A stretch of DNA of 36,399 bases, taken from contig NZ_JAAOXD010000009.1 in the NCBI RefSeq assembly GCF_014694315.1, positions 284,166 through 320,564 of the forward strand, read 5' to 3'. The notes beneath the pieces are model-generated. The model did no database searches and was not told the origin of the DNA. It was given only the letters and a program-made list of their open reading frames with translations. The translations under genes were made by a program, and so were the position numbers. This DNA is from Arthrobacter ipis. Lineage in GTDB: Bacteria; Actinomycetota; Actinomycetes; Actinomycetales; Micrococcaceae. Shown here piece by piece: positions 15,335 through 22,570 of the stretch. Position 1 is the stretch's first letter. Each line of letters begins with the position of its first letter.

Positions 15335-16171
15335 ATGGCTTTCATCACCGTTGGACAGGAAAACAGCACGGACATCGAGCTCTACTACGAAGACCACGGA
15401 ACCGGACAGGCTGTTGTCCTCATCCACGGCTATCCCTTGGACGGATCCTCGTGGGAGAAGCAGACCGCCGCCCTGCTCGACGCCGGCTACCGCGTCATCA
15501 CGTACGACCGCCGCGGCTTCGGCAAGTCCAGCAAGCCCACCACCGGCTACGATTACGACACCTTCGCGGACGACCTCAACACCGTCCTCACCACGCTGGA
15601 CCTCAACGACGCGGTGCTGGTGGGCTTCTCGATGGGGACAGGCGAGGTGGCCCGGTACCTCTCCACGTTCGGGTCGGCCCGCGTGTCCAAGGCTGCTTTC
15701 CTGGGATCGCTTGAGCCCTACCTCCTGCAGACCGACGATAACCCCACGGGGGTGCCGCAGTCGGTCTTCGACGGCCTTGCCGAGGCAGTCACAGCGGACC
15801 GCTACGCCTTCTTCACCGAGTTCTTCAAGAACTTCTACAACAGCGACACTTTCCTGGGCACACCCCGCCTCAGCGAGGAGTCCGTCAAGGCCAGCTGGAA
15901 CCTCGCCGCCAACTCCGGGGCACACGCCTCGGTGGCAGCCCAGCCCACCTGGATCACCGACTTCCGCAGCGATATCCCGAAGATCGATGTCCCGGCCCTG
16001 ATCGTGCACGGCACGGCGGACAACATCCTGCCGATTGACGCCACCGGCCGGGAATTCACCAAAGCCCTGCCGGAGGCCGACTACGTGGAAATCGACGGCG
16101 CCCCCCACGGCCTGCTCTGGACCCACGGGGCAGAGGTCAACGAGGCCCTGCTCGGCTTCCTGCGCAAGTAG
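15335..16171 (+). CDS. Alpha/beta hydrolase, non-heme chloroperoxidase type
   Basis: 278 aa from the ATG at 15335, with AAGGGA eight bases upstream. Catalytic triad: S99 in GFSMGTGE, D229 in HGTADNILP and H258 in GAPHGLLWTH. HGYPLDGSSW holds the oxyanion strand and YDRRGFGKSS is typical of the bromo/chloroperoxidase-esterase group, which act as esterases and show perhydrolase activity in vitro. No signal peptide, so cytoplasmic. Divergent from the flavin monooxygenase gene. Confidence 0.92.
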   Translation: MAFITVGQENSTDIELYYEDHGTGQAVVLIHGYPLDGSSWEKQTAALLDAGYRVITYDRRGFGKSSKPTTGYDYDTFADDLNTVLTTLDLNDAVLVGFSMGTGEVARYLSTFGSARVSKAAFLGSLEPYLLQTDDNPTGVPQSVFDGLAEAVTADRYAFFTEFFKNFYNSDTFLGTPRLSEESVKASWNLAANSGAHASVAAQPTWITDFRSDIPKIDVPALIVHGTADNILPIDATGREFTKALPEADYVEIDGAPHGLLWTHGAEVNEALLGFLRK

Positions 16172-16240
16172 CCCGCCGCAAAAGGAGGGCGGCCGGCGCC
16201 GGAGCACCCGCCGTCGGCTGCCCCTCGTTGCCAGATACAA

Positions 16241-16275
16241 CCGCAAATGGTTGACAATTTCCGTAAATGGTACAC
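16241..16275 (+). promoter_or_regulatory. Direct repeats and -35/-10-like boxes upstream of the secreted-protein gene
   Basis: CCGCAAATGGT at 16241 and CCGTAAATGGT at 16261 are direct repeats exactly 20 bases apart, so on the same helix face. TTGACA (16251-16256) lies between; TACACT (16271-16276) follows after only 14 bases, which is short for sigma-A. The repeats may bind an activator or repressor that compensates. Confidence 0.5.
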
Positions 16276-16282
16276 TTTGGAA

Positions 16283-16453
16283 TACCGGATCCGGACGCTT
16301 CCCTTGAGGGGAACCCGGCTCCAAGCCCACCCGGTCAATCCCGGTGGACGATCATAAAGTGGCAGAAGTGGTTGATAGGTCTCCACGCGCCCCGTGATCG
16401 GCTAGTCCTGCCGAACCTATCTGAATGTGCATCCCTAGGCAGGAGCAAGAATA
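16283..16453 (+). ncRNA. Candidate structured leader with alternative helices around the ribosome site
   Basis: About 170 bases between promoter and ATG. Hairpins: TTCCC/GGGAA (16299-16303/16309-16313) and CCACC/GGTGG around 16330-16346. Helix A pairs GATAGGT (16374-16380) with ACCTATC (16415-16421). Helix B pairs TCCTGCC (16406-16412) with GGCAGGA (16438-16444), which contains most of the AGGAG ribosome site. A and B cross, so they exclude each other or form a pseudoknot, the usual design of a translational switch. No known riboswitch class matched by eye. Confidence 0.5.
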
Positions 16454-16987
16454 ATGACCATTACCTCGCCAACATCGCAGCGCCGCCCTTTGGCAACCAA
16501 GCTCGTGTTGGTTTCGACCGTTTCCCTGGGACTGGTAGCGGGTCCCGTAGCCTTCGCCGGCCCCGCCAGCGCCGCGGCGTATGACAACGGTAAGAACGAC
16601 AAAGTTAACTGTTGGGTTGAGGCCAGGAAGCCTGATCTCATCAAGCTCGACAACCACCGCAAGTTCGCCAAGGTCGACTTCGCCTTCAAGATCAAGTGCG
16701 ACAAGAACGCCAAGGTGACATGGCACCAGTGGACCCTGAAAGAGAAGCGGTCTGGAAACGCCGAGCTCATCAAGTACCACAAGGGTGACGTCGACGTCCG
16801 CAAGAACCACGTTGAATACGACAGCAACAAGGACCGCGTGGACAAGGATCGCGGCGACAATAAAGTGAAGGTCTTCCATGTTGTGAAGATCGACTTCAAG
16901 AAGGACAACGGCAAGGGTAAGGGCTCCGACGGACATGACTCTTCCAAGAGCCAGTCCCTGACGATCCGCTTCTCCGGCGGCTACTGA
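16454..16987 (+). CDS. Secreted Lys/Asp-rich protein of unknown function
   Basis: 177 aa. A Sec signal peptide covers about 1-40 (basic start, hydrophobic KLVLVSTVSLGLVAGPVAFA, cleavage after ASA). The mature part has two Cys (VNCWVEA, IKCDKNA) that may form a disulphide, and a strongly charged Lys/Asp C-terminal half ending TIRFSGGY. ATG at 16454 with AGGAG eight bases upstream, inside a predicted switch helix. Base composition is visibly less GC-rich than the neighbours because of AAG, AAC and GAC codons. No domain is recognised. The signal peptide and regulated leader suggest a cell-surface role tuned by an unknown signal. Confidence 0.8.
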   Translation: MTITSPTSQRRPLATKLVLVSTVSLGLVAGPVAFAGPASAAAYDNGKNDKVNCWVEARKPDLIKLDNHRKFAKVDFAFKIKCDKNAKVTWHQWTLKEKRSGNAELIKYHKGDVDVRKNHVEYDSNKDRVDKDRGDNKVKVFHVVKIDFKKDNGKGKGSDGHDSSKSQSLTIRFSGGY

Positions 16988-17061
16988 TAGAAAGCCCGTT
17001 CGCCACTCAGCCGTTCGGGCTAAGCGCGAACAGCAGCTAGGCTAGCTCGGGCCAAGTCAGC

Positions 17062-17091
17062 ACGACGGCGGCACTACCGTGCCGCCGTCGT
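17062..17091. terminator. Bidirectional terminator hairpin
   Basis: ACGACGGCGGCAC (17062-17074), loop TACC, GTGCCGCCGTCGT (17079-17091): a perfect 13-bp stem between two convergent genes, followed rightward by TCTGT. It can serve both the secreted-protein gene and the subtilase gene. Confidence 0.8.
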
Positions 17092-17125
17092 TCTGTGATC
17101 TCGAGCTTTATCTGTCGGTGCCGGG

Positions 17126-19273
17126 TTACAGCGAGCCGGTGGTGAAGGTCCAGCCAGCCGACTTCAGCGGATTGCCCGCCAGGTCGCGGACCGCGGCGGT
17201 GCCCCCGGTCACGGTGACCGTGTATTTGGTCCGCGCGGCTAGCGAGGCAGACGGGTTCAGGATCCACTGGTTCGTGGTGCCGCTGTGGAAAACGGTGGCC
17301 GTCACCTTGGTGCCAGTGGCGGCGTTCTTCAACGTGACGGTGCCCGCACCGGCACCCTGGACAGCCTCACTGAAGGTCACCGCGATATTGCTGGTGCGCC
17401 GCACCAGTATGGCGCCCGGGCGCGGCGTCGTGGCCGTGATGACCGGGGCGGGGCCGGTGGTGAACGTCCAGCTGGTGGTGGCCAGCGGGTTGCCTGCGGT
17501 GTCCCGGATGGCGGCGGATCCGCCGGTGAGCGTCACCGTGTACTTGGCGTCGTTGGCGAGGGTGGACGCCGGATCCAGGGTGGCGGTACGGGTGGTGGAG
17601 CTGTACGTGACGGCGGCCGGCACCACGGTCCCGGCCGCGTTCTTGAGTAGAAAGCTGTTGCCGGAAACGCCTTGGACTGCCGTGCTGAAGGCAGCCGTGA
17701 TGTTGCTTCCGGCGGCAACGGCGGTGCCGGTCGCGCCGGGCGTGCGTGCCGTGACCGTCGGGGCTGCGGCAGTGGTGAAGGACCAGCTGCCCGTCACGAA
17801 GGGCGTGCCTGCGGCGTCCCTGATGGCGGAGGGTCCGCCGGTCAGCGTCGCCGTGTACTTCTGCGACGCATTGAGCAGGCCCTCAGGGTTCAGCGTCGCG
17901 GTACGCGTGGCCGCGTCGTAGCTGACGGCCGCGGGCACCGTTCCGCCGCCGGCGTTCCGCAGGACGAAGGTGGAGTAGGCCACGCCCTGGACAGCCGAGC
18001 TGAAGGTAGCGCTGACGTTGGCACCCACGGCGGCGCCGGAAGAATTGGCTGCCGGGCTGAGCGCTGTAGCGGCTGGCGCGGCTGGCGCGGTGAGGACCGC
18101 AACCGCCGGGTCGGAGAACAGCAGCCGGTTCGGCGTCCCGGTGGTGCCGCCCAAGACAGCATTGGAGGTGGCGGCAGAAAGCAGCCTCGAAGCCACGTCC
18201 GCCGGCACCAGTCCCGGCGACCGGGACAGCACCAGGGCTGCGGCGCCAGCCACGTGCGGAGATGCCATCGAGGTTCCGCTCATGAGGGCTGTCGCCGTGG
18301 TCGAGGCCGGGCTTGCGGACTTGATGCCCACGCCGGGCGCGTAAAGGTCGACGCAGGTGCCGTAGTTGGAGAACGCTGCCTGCTTGTCCGCGGAATCGCT
18401 CGCGGCAACGGTCAGCGCGCCGGCAACGCGGGCCGGGGAGCTGTTGCACGCATCGACGGCAGAGTTTCCGGCGGCGACCACTGCGGTGACGCCGTCGTTG
18501 ATGATGCCCTGCACCGCGGCGTCCACCATGGCGCTGGCGGTGCTGCCGAGGCTCAGGTTGGCCACGGCAGGGGTACCGGCCTGGTGGTGAGCGGCGATCC
18601 ACTCAAGCCCGGCAATCACGTCCGAGTTGAAGCCTGACCCATTGCAGTCCAGCACGCGGACGGGGACTACGGTGGCCGCCTTGGCCACGCCGTAGGTCTT
18701 TCCCGCGATGGTGCCGGCAACGTGCGTGCCGTGGCCGTTGCAGTCCCCGGTGCCCAGTCCGTCGGAAATCGCCGACCAGCCCGGGGCAACCCGGCCGCCG
18801 AACTCCGTGTGCGCAGACAGCACGCCGGAGTCAACCACGTAAGCGCTCACGCCGGCGCCGGTGGAGGCCGAGGTGTAGGTCCCGGACAGCGGCAGGGCGC
18901 GCTGGTCAACGCGGTCCAGGCCCCACGTTGCGGACTGCTGCGTGTCGGCGGCCGTCACCGGAGCATCGGGTTCGACGGCGGCAACGCCCACCGAGCGCAT
19001 CAGTTCCGCCGCCTGCCCGGGCGTGGCCGTGACCACGGCGCCCCTGATGGCTTTGGCGAACGTGCGTCCGACGGCGATGTTCCTCAAGCGCAGGTTCCGC
19101 ACGGCCGAGGAAACGTCGGTCCCGGCGGAGTAGCGCACGATGTAGCGGGCAGTCGTCGATGGCGCCCCGGTTTCCGAGGCGGCAGCACCGGCTGACACTC
19201 CGGCGATGGGAGCGGCCAGGGCCGTCAGCAGCAGCGAGGCCAGGGCAGGACGGAGAACAGACGAAGCGCGAAT
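17126..19273 (-). CDS. Secreted subtilisin-like serine protease (S8) with three Ig-like Big_5 domains, apparent ATT start
   Basis: 715 aa if read from ATT at 19273. That start gives a complete Sec signal (MRASSVLRP, then ALASLLLTALAAPIAGV, cleavage after VSA) and lies seven bases after GAAGGA. The first conventional start, GTG at 19198, would remove the whole signal. Domains: I9 propeptide (about 40-108), S8 catalytic domain with D148 (VVDSG), H181 (GHGTH), oxyanion N270 (AAGNS) and S335 (GTSMASP), then three Big_5 domains of about 100 residues each, every one ending RD-AG-P and W-FTTG. Exported, self-processing protease whose tail may bind the cell wall or substrate. Confidence 0.85.
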   Translation of the reverse strand: MRASSVLRPALASLLLTALAAPIAGVSAGAAASETGAPSTTARYIVRYSAGTDVSSAVRNLRLRNIAVGRTFAKAIRGAVVTATPGQAAELMRSVGVAAVEPDAPVTAADTQQSATWGLDRVDQRALPLSGTYTSASTGAGVSAYVVDSGVLSAHTEFGGRVAPGWSAISDGLGTGDCNGHGTHVAGTIAGKTYGVAKAATVVPVRVLDCNGSGFNSDVIAGLEWIAAHHQAGTPAVANLSLGSTASAMVDAAVQGIINDGVTAVVAAGNSAVDACNSSPARVAGALTVAASDSADKQAAFSNYGTCVDLYAPGVGIKSASPASTTATALMSGTSMASPHVAGAAALVLSRSPGLVPADVASRLLSAATSNAVLGGTTGTPNRLLFSDPAVAVLTAPAAPAATALSPAANSSGAAVGANVSATFSSAVQGVAYSTFVLRNAGGGTVPAAVSYDAATRTATLNPEGLLNASQKYTATLTGGPSAIRDAAGTPFVTGSWSFTTAAAPTVTARTPGATGTAVAAGSNITAAFSTAVQGVSGNSFLLKNAAGTVVPAAVTYSSTTRTATLDPASTLANDAKYTVTLTGGSAAIRDTAGNPLATTSWTFTTGPAPVITATTPRPGAILVRRTSNIAVTFSEAVQGAGAGTVTLKNAATGTKVTATVFHSGTTNQWILNPSASLAARTKYTVTVTGGTAAVRDLAGNPLKSAGWTFTTGSL

Positions 19274-19333
19274 TTTGGGTTCCTTCGAACGTGCTGGGGG
19301 CCGGCGGGGAAAGCCAGAGGAAGGCTGAATTCC

Positions 19334-19339
19334 AGTGTA
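19334..19339 (-). promoter_or_regulatory. -10 box of the subtilase gene
   Basis: TACACT (19339-19334) on the minus strand, 60 bases upstream of the ATT start. The -35 is poor (GGGTTG at 17-base spacing), which suggests dependence on an activator, perhaps at 19374-19394. Confidence 0.4.
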
Positions 19340-19373
19340 TTTTCCGTGGCCCGCCGCAACCCAGTTGCTGGCC

Positions 19374-19394
19374 CGAAGCTTCGGCGAAGCTTCG
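19374..19394. promoter_or_regulatory. Double CGAAGCTTCG palindrome
   Basis: CGAAGCTTCG at 19374-19383 is followed by GCGAAGCTTCG at 19384-19394, two copies of the same 10-bp palindrome 11 bases apart, one helix turn. They lie just upstream of the subtilase -35 position and look like tandem operator half-turn sites. Confidence 0.55.
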
Positions 19395-19491
19395 AAAGCT
19401 GCGCCAAAACCGGCAAAATCCTGCGCTTGCCATGCACCGGGCGCCAGGGAATCCGGTCCGTGTCGAACAGCATGAGCAACGTTGCTGAACG

Positions 19492-19607
19492 GCAGACCTG
19501 CGGCCGGAGCCGCAGGACTGCTGATCCCCAGGGACGCGGAACCCCGAACTTTCCGGGCCGCTGGCCTACCGCCTCCGCCCCACGATGAAGTTCAGGGTTC
19601 CGCTCCC
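19492..19607 (-). ncRNA. Candidate structured RNA element, two strong hairpins
   Basis: Hairpin 1: arms 19536-19551 (GCGGAACCCCGAACTT) and 19588-19603 (AAGTTCAGGGTTCCGC) pair over 16 positions. The single irregular position is a G-U pair only on the minus strand. GGGA/TCCC outside adds four pairs after a bulge; the loop is 36 bases. Hairpin 2: CCTGCGGC (19497-19504), loop CGGA, GCCGCAGG (19509-19516), extended by GCAG/CTGC (19492-19495/19518-19521). Such stems are rare by chance. The G-U asymmetry favours function as minus-strand RNA. Confidence 0.5.
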
Positions 19608-19729
19608 CTGCCGCAACGGGAGTGGAACACCGCAATTGTTGAGCCGGTTGCTTCTGGAAACCTTGGAAGAGTTGGCCCCCTTGCGATGTTCCCACCCAAA
19701 TGGGGGTGTCGACGGCTGCGCGGTCGGTT

Positions 19730-20746
19730 CTAGATCCAGTTGTTGTGCTTGAACGTGGCGTACAGGACCAGCCCCATGCCGATCATCAGGCCCAGCGCCA
19801 TGGGATAGCCGAAAATCCAGTCCAGTTCAGGCATCGTATGGAAGTTCATCCCGTAGATGGTGCCGATGAGCGTGGGCGCGAAGAGAATGGCCGCCCAGGA
19901 AGAGATCCTCTTGACTTGCTCGCTCTGCGCGAAGCTGGACTCCGTGAGGCGTCGCATCTCGTCGTTCTGGCGCTGGGCAACGAGGGCCGCATTGACCGCG
20001 AGCGCGTTCTGCAGCAGCGCGCGGAAGGACGCGATCCGGTCGTTGAGCCGCAGGACGTGGTCCAGCACATCGCGGAGATGGTCCTGGAGCTCGGGGCCGG
20101 GGTGGTGATCCGGTGTTCCGGTGACCAGTGCCTGAAGGATTCCGGCCAGGGGCCCGGTGGCGCGCTGCACGGTGATGACCTGGCGGGACAGTTCGTAGAT
20201 GCGGCGTGACACCTCCGGGTCAGCGCCGAACAGTTCGTCCTCGATCTCGTCGATGTCGTTTTCCAGGCCTGCCGCAACCGGCTCGTACTCGTCGACCACC
20301 TGGTCCAGGATCGCGTACAGCACGGCGTCGGGTCCCAGGGCAAGGAACTCCGGCTGCGATTCCATGCGGCGGCGCACCCGCGCCAGGTCCGGTGACTCCG
20401 CACGGCGGACCGTAACCACGAAGTCAGGTCCGGCAAAAACATGGATCTCACCGAACTCGACCTTTTCGACGTCGTCGAGATACCGCGCCGGGCGCAGGAC
20501 CAGGAAGAGCGTTTCACCGTAATGCTCAAGCTTGGCGCGCTGGTGCCCGGTCAGCGCGTCTTCAACCGCAAGCGGGCTCAGGTCGAATTCGTCCGCCACA
20601 GACCGCAGTTCGCGCGGATCCGGCCGGTAGAGCCCGATCCAGGCCATGCCCTCGCGTTGCCGCAGCAGGAAGTATGTCTCCTCCAGCCCTTCGGGATCCG
20701 CCGTCCGGCGCCCGTCCACATACACTGCGTTGTCGATGATGGCCAC
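19730..20746 (-). CDS. corA: CorA-family divalent metal ion transporter
   Basis: 338 aa. Long cytoplasmic alpha/beta and coiled funnel (about 1-270) followed by two C-terminal membrane helices. The diagnostic GMN motif is in IYGMNFHTMPELDWIFGYP and the protein ends YATFKHNNWI with the basic tail typical of CorA. It forms a pentameric channel for Mg2+ (also Co2+/Ni2+). The start is GTG at 20746, with GAGGAGG upstream. No Mg2+ riboswitch was recognised upstream. Confidence 0.94.
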   Translation of the reverse strand: MAIIDNAVYVDGRRTADPEGLEETYFLLRQREGMAWIGLYRPDPRELRSVADEFDLSPLAVEDALTGHQRAKLEHYGETLFLVLRPARYLDDVEKVEFGEIHVFAGPDFVVTVRRAESPDLARVRRRMESQPEFLALGPDAVLYAILDQVVDEYEPVAAGLENDIDEIEDELFGADPEVSRRIYELSRQVITVQRATGPLAGILQALVTGTPDHHPGPELQDHLRDVLDHVLRLNDRIASFRALLQNALAVNAALVAQRQNDEMRRLTESSFAQSEQVKRISSWAAILFAPTLIGTIYGMNFHTMPELDWIFGYPMALGLMIGMGLVLYATFKHNNWI

Positions 20747-20939
20747 AGCGGCGCCTCCTCAGCTGGAACGGCATCCCATGGCAGTGACGTTATCCCTTGC
20801 GGAAGGCCGTGCCAATAAGGGGACCGCGCAACAAGCCGTGCCCGCGCAACAGCCTTGCCAACGCACCAAGCGGCCACGCAACAAGGGGCCGCCGGCTCTG
20901 CGGCTGGCGGCCCAGGTGCTGGGGTTCAGAGTGGCAGGG
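20747..20939. other. Gap between corA and cupin genes
   Basis: 193 bases. Degenerate CGCAACAAG-like repeats (about 20827-20886) and a terminator-like stem (20887-20912) are the only structure seen. The corA promoter should lie here, but no clear boxes were found. Confidence 0.4.
20887..20912 (-). terminator. Terminator hairpin after the cupin gene
   Basis: GGCCGCC (20887-20893) pairs with GGCGGCC (20906-20912), with a GC-rich 12-base interior that can fold further. It is 28 bases past the cupin stop and is followed on the minus strand by CCTTGTT. Confidence 0.65.
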
Positions 20940-21338
20940 TCAGATTCGGGCGTGGAGGCCGCGGCTGACCGGGCGCCCGAACGATGCCGCGCCGAGGAAC
21001 TCTACGGCCACGAACGGCTCGGAACCCACCACCCACTCATCGTGCCCAGGAGGAATCGCATACGTGTCATTAGCGCGGATGAAGGAGCGGGCACCCTCAG
21101 GTGTCTCCACCTCCATGACACCGGAGAGGCAGAACCCGAGGTGGTTGTGCTGGCAGAAGGGTGTTTGTTCCGTGGGCTTGGTGCATTCGGACCAGCGCCA
21201 GCCGGGGGCGAGGATCAGCCGGGCAACGGAGAAGTCGTTGACGCTGACCAAGTCCACCTCGGCTTTGTCCGGGCACCTCTTCTTGTCCGGTTCATCGAAG
21301 GATTTGACGGCAAGGGCTGTAATGAAATTGGCGGTCAT
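20940..21338 (-). CDS. Small cupin-domain protein
   Basis: 132 aa from the ATG at 21338 (AGGT upstream; the longer frame to 21491 adds a Cys-rich segment with no similarity to cupins). Single cupin barrel: QHNHLGFCLSGVMEVETPEG is motif 1, with H-N-H as probable metal ligands and a later Glu, and YAIPPGHDEWVVGSEP is motif 2. Function unknown; such proteins bind metals or act as small-molecule sensors or isomerases. Monocistronic, ended by the hairpin at 20887-20912. Confidence 0.85.
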   Translation of the reverse strand: MTANFITALAVKSFDEPDKKRCPDKAEVDLVSVNDFSVARLILAPGWRWSECTKPTEQTPFCQHNHLGFCLSGVMEVETPEGARSFIRANDTYAIPPGHDEWVVGSEPFVAVEFLGAASFGRPVSRGLHARI

Positions 21339-21570
21339 GTAGGTTACCTGCAGATTGGTTGAGACCTGAAATTCGAAGGCGGTTTCCGGGCGAAACGCCA
21401 CGCTGGCGAGGTGCGGGCTGCCACCGAACGTGACAGCACAACAGCCGCATCTTTTTGGTGTGGCTTCCCCTCGCCACACGCGCGCACGCAACAGATCACA
21501 TGTTGACGTAGTTCAACCGTAGACCTCTGCAGGCCGAAGTCAATGGGAATTCAGCGGCGGCCGGCAGGCC
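21339..21570. other. Intergenic region upstream of the cupin gene
   Basis: 232 bases. GTGTGG (21459-21464) and CCACAC (21474-21479) form a small hairpin. GTTGA (21502-21506) and TCAAC (21513-21517) form an operator-like inverted repeat that includes the -35-like TTGAAC on the minus strand. No gene is seen. Confidence 0.4.
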
Positions 21571-21838
21571 CTATTGGTAGTCGGCCAGCCAGAGATCCGG
21601 ACCGAAGACTTCGTACTGGATGTCCGTTGCCGGGACGCTGGCGGCAATAAGCGCTGTACGGACGAACTGCACGGTGTACTCGAGGACCACGTCACCTAAA
21701 GGTGGCGAAAGGGTGACTTCGTCCCCCACCTTCACGTGTCATGCAGGAAACTGGACATTTCACGTCGCGCTCATCGGTGGGCTCGACCACGAAGGTGATG
21801 ACGTCGTCGGTCTCCTGGATTTCCCGCCCCAAGGCTAC
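21571..21838 (-). pseudogene. Remnant of a flavohemoprotein (nitric oxide dioxygenase) reductase part
   Basis: Two frames carry pieces of one family in the right order. Directly after the amidotransferase stop, one frame reads VALGREIQETDDVITFVVEP, the start of an Hmp FAD domain. From 21738 another frame reads HVKVGDEVTLSPPLGDVVL (end of the FAD domain), then continues to IQYEVFGPDLWLADYQ and a stop, the C-terminus of actinobacterial flavohemoproteins. The globin domain, the FAD-binding RxYS motif and the NAD domain core are missing, and TGA precedes HVKV in its frame. This is a deleted, frameshifted gene and cannot be functional. Confidence 0.78.
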
Positions 21839-22566
21839 CGGCCGTAGATTTTCACGAAATTCCGCAGGATCTTCATCGGTTCGGTGGCGGTGAAGGTCCT
21901 GGCTGCCGCCATCAGCTCCTCGGCGGATTCGGGCGGGAAGTATCCGGCGTGGCGGTAGATGTCGATCCTGGTCACCAGGCCTTCCGCGTCGAGCTCCGGG
22001 TGGAATTGCGTGGCGTACAGGTTCTGCTTGATCCGGAACATGTGCACGGGGCAGGCGGCGGAGCTCGCCAGCAGCACCGCGTGCGCGGGCAGCACCGTGC
22101 ACCCTTCTTTGTGGCCCGTGAAGGCGGTGAACTGCGCGGGAAGGCCGGCCAGCAGCGGATCCTGAAGGCCCTCCGGGCTCAGGCTGATGGTCACGCCGCC
22201 CAGCTGCTCGCCGTAGGTCCGGTCGATCACGGCGCCCTGGTGCAGGCCAAGGGTACCGACGCCGTAGCAGGCGCCGAAGAACGGGAAGTCCTCCGCCACG
22301 ATCCGGTCCAGCAGCACCGACAGTTCGCGCTCGACGCGGTGCTGGACTTCGGTCTTCTTTTCGGGAGGGTCGCTCGAGGTGAACGGGCTGCCGCCCACGA
22401 TGACGCCGGAATAGTCGTCCAGGTCCAGCTCCGGCAGGGGCGCGCGCTCCATCCGGATCCGCTTCAGCTGGTGGGGCTCCAGCCTGCAACAGCGCAGGTA
22501 CGACTCGTATTCATCGTCCGCGGCGACGTCCTCGGCCCGCGAGGCGAGCAGCAGAAACGGCTTCAC
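21835..22566 (-). CDS. Class I glutamine amidotransferase-like protein (GMP-synthase GATase type)
   Basis: 243 aa. Nucleophile C100 in FFGACYGVGTLG (the usual GxCxG elbow), H189 and E191 in ATQFHPELD complete the triad; GVIVGGSPF is the oxyanion strand. Stand-alone relatives hydrolyse glutamine or gamma-glutamyl compounds, or act in amine catabolism. GTG start at 22566, four bases after the stop of the FadR-type regulator, so the two are co-transcribed. The coupling to a mat-like regulator is unexplained. Its stop lies exactly where the flavohemoprotein remnant begins. Confidence 0.87.
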   Translation of the reverse strand: MKPFLLLASRAEDVAADDEYESYLRCCRLEPHQLKRIRMERAPLPELDLDDYSGVIVGGSPFTSSDPPEKKTEVQHRVERELSVLLDRIVAEDFPFFGACYGVGTLGLHQGAVIDRTYGEQLGGVTISLSPEGLQDPLLAGLPAQFTAFTGHKEGCTVLPAHAVLLASSAACPVHMFRIKQNLYATQFHPELDAEGLVTRIDIYRHAGYFPPESAEELMAAARTFTATEPMKILRNFVKIYGR

Positions 22567-22570
22567 GTGC

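Larger units (their letters stand above)
19274..19729. other. 456-base intergenic stretch rich in inverted repeats
   Basis: No convincing gene lies here between CorA and the subtilase, both on the minus strand. From right to left it holds a short stem just after corA (CACCC 19693-19697 with GGGTG 19704-19708), a 20-bp stem (19531-19607), a second stem (19492-19521), the palindrome AGCAACGTTGCT (19475-19486), a double CGAAGCTTCG palindrome (19374-19394) and a -10 box (19334-19339). It may be a long structured leader of the protease gene or a separate small RNA. Confidence 0.6.

Noticed and set aside
16283..16453. Cobalamin or c-di-AMP (ydaO) riboswitch
   Set aside because: GGGGAACCCGG and CGGTCAATCCCGG recall parts of the cobalamin core, but no B12 box or ydaO signature follows in order.
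19482..19733. Small open frames between corA and the protease
   Set aside because: They cross the strong hairpins, lack ribosome sites and show no protein-like pattern.
21336..21491. Longer N-terminus for the cupin protein
   Set aside because: The added residues are Arg/Cys-rich, unlike cupins, and the inner ATG has an acceptable ribosome site.
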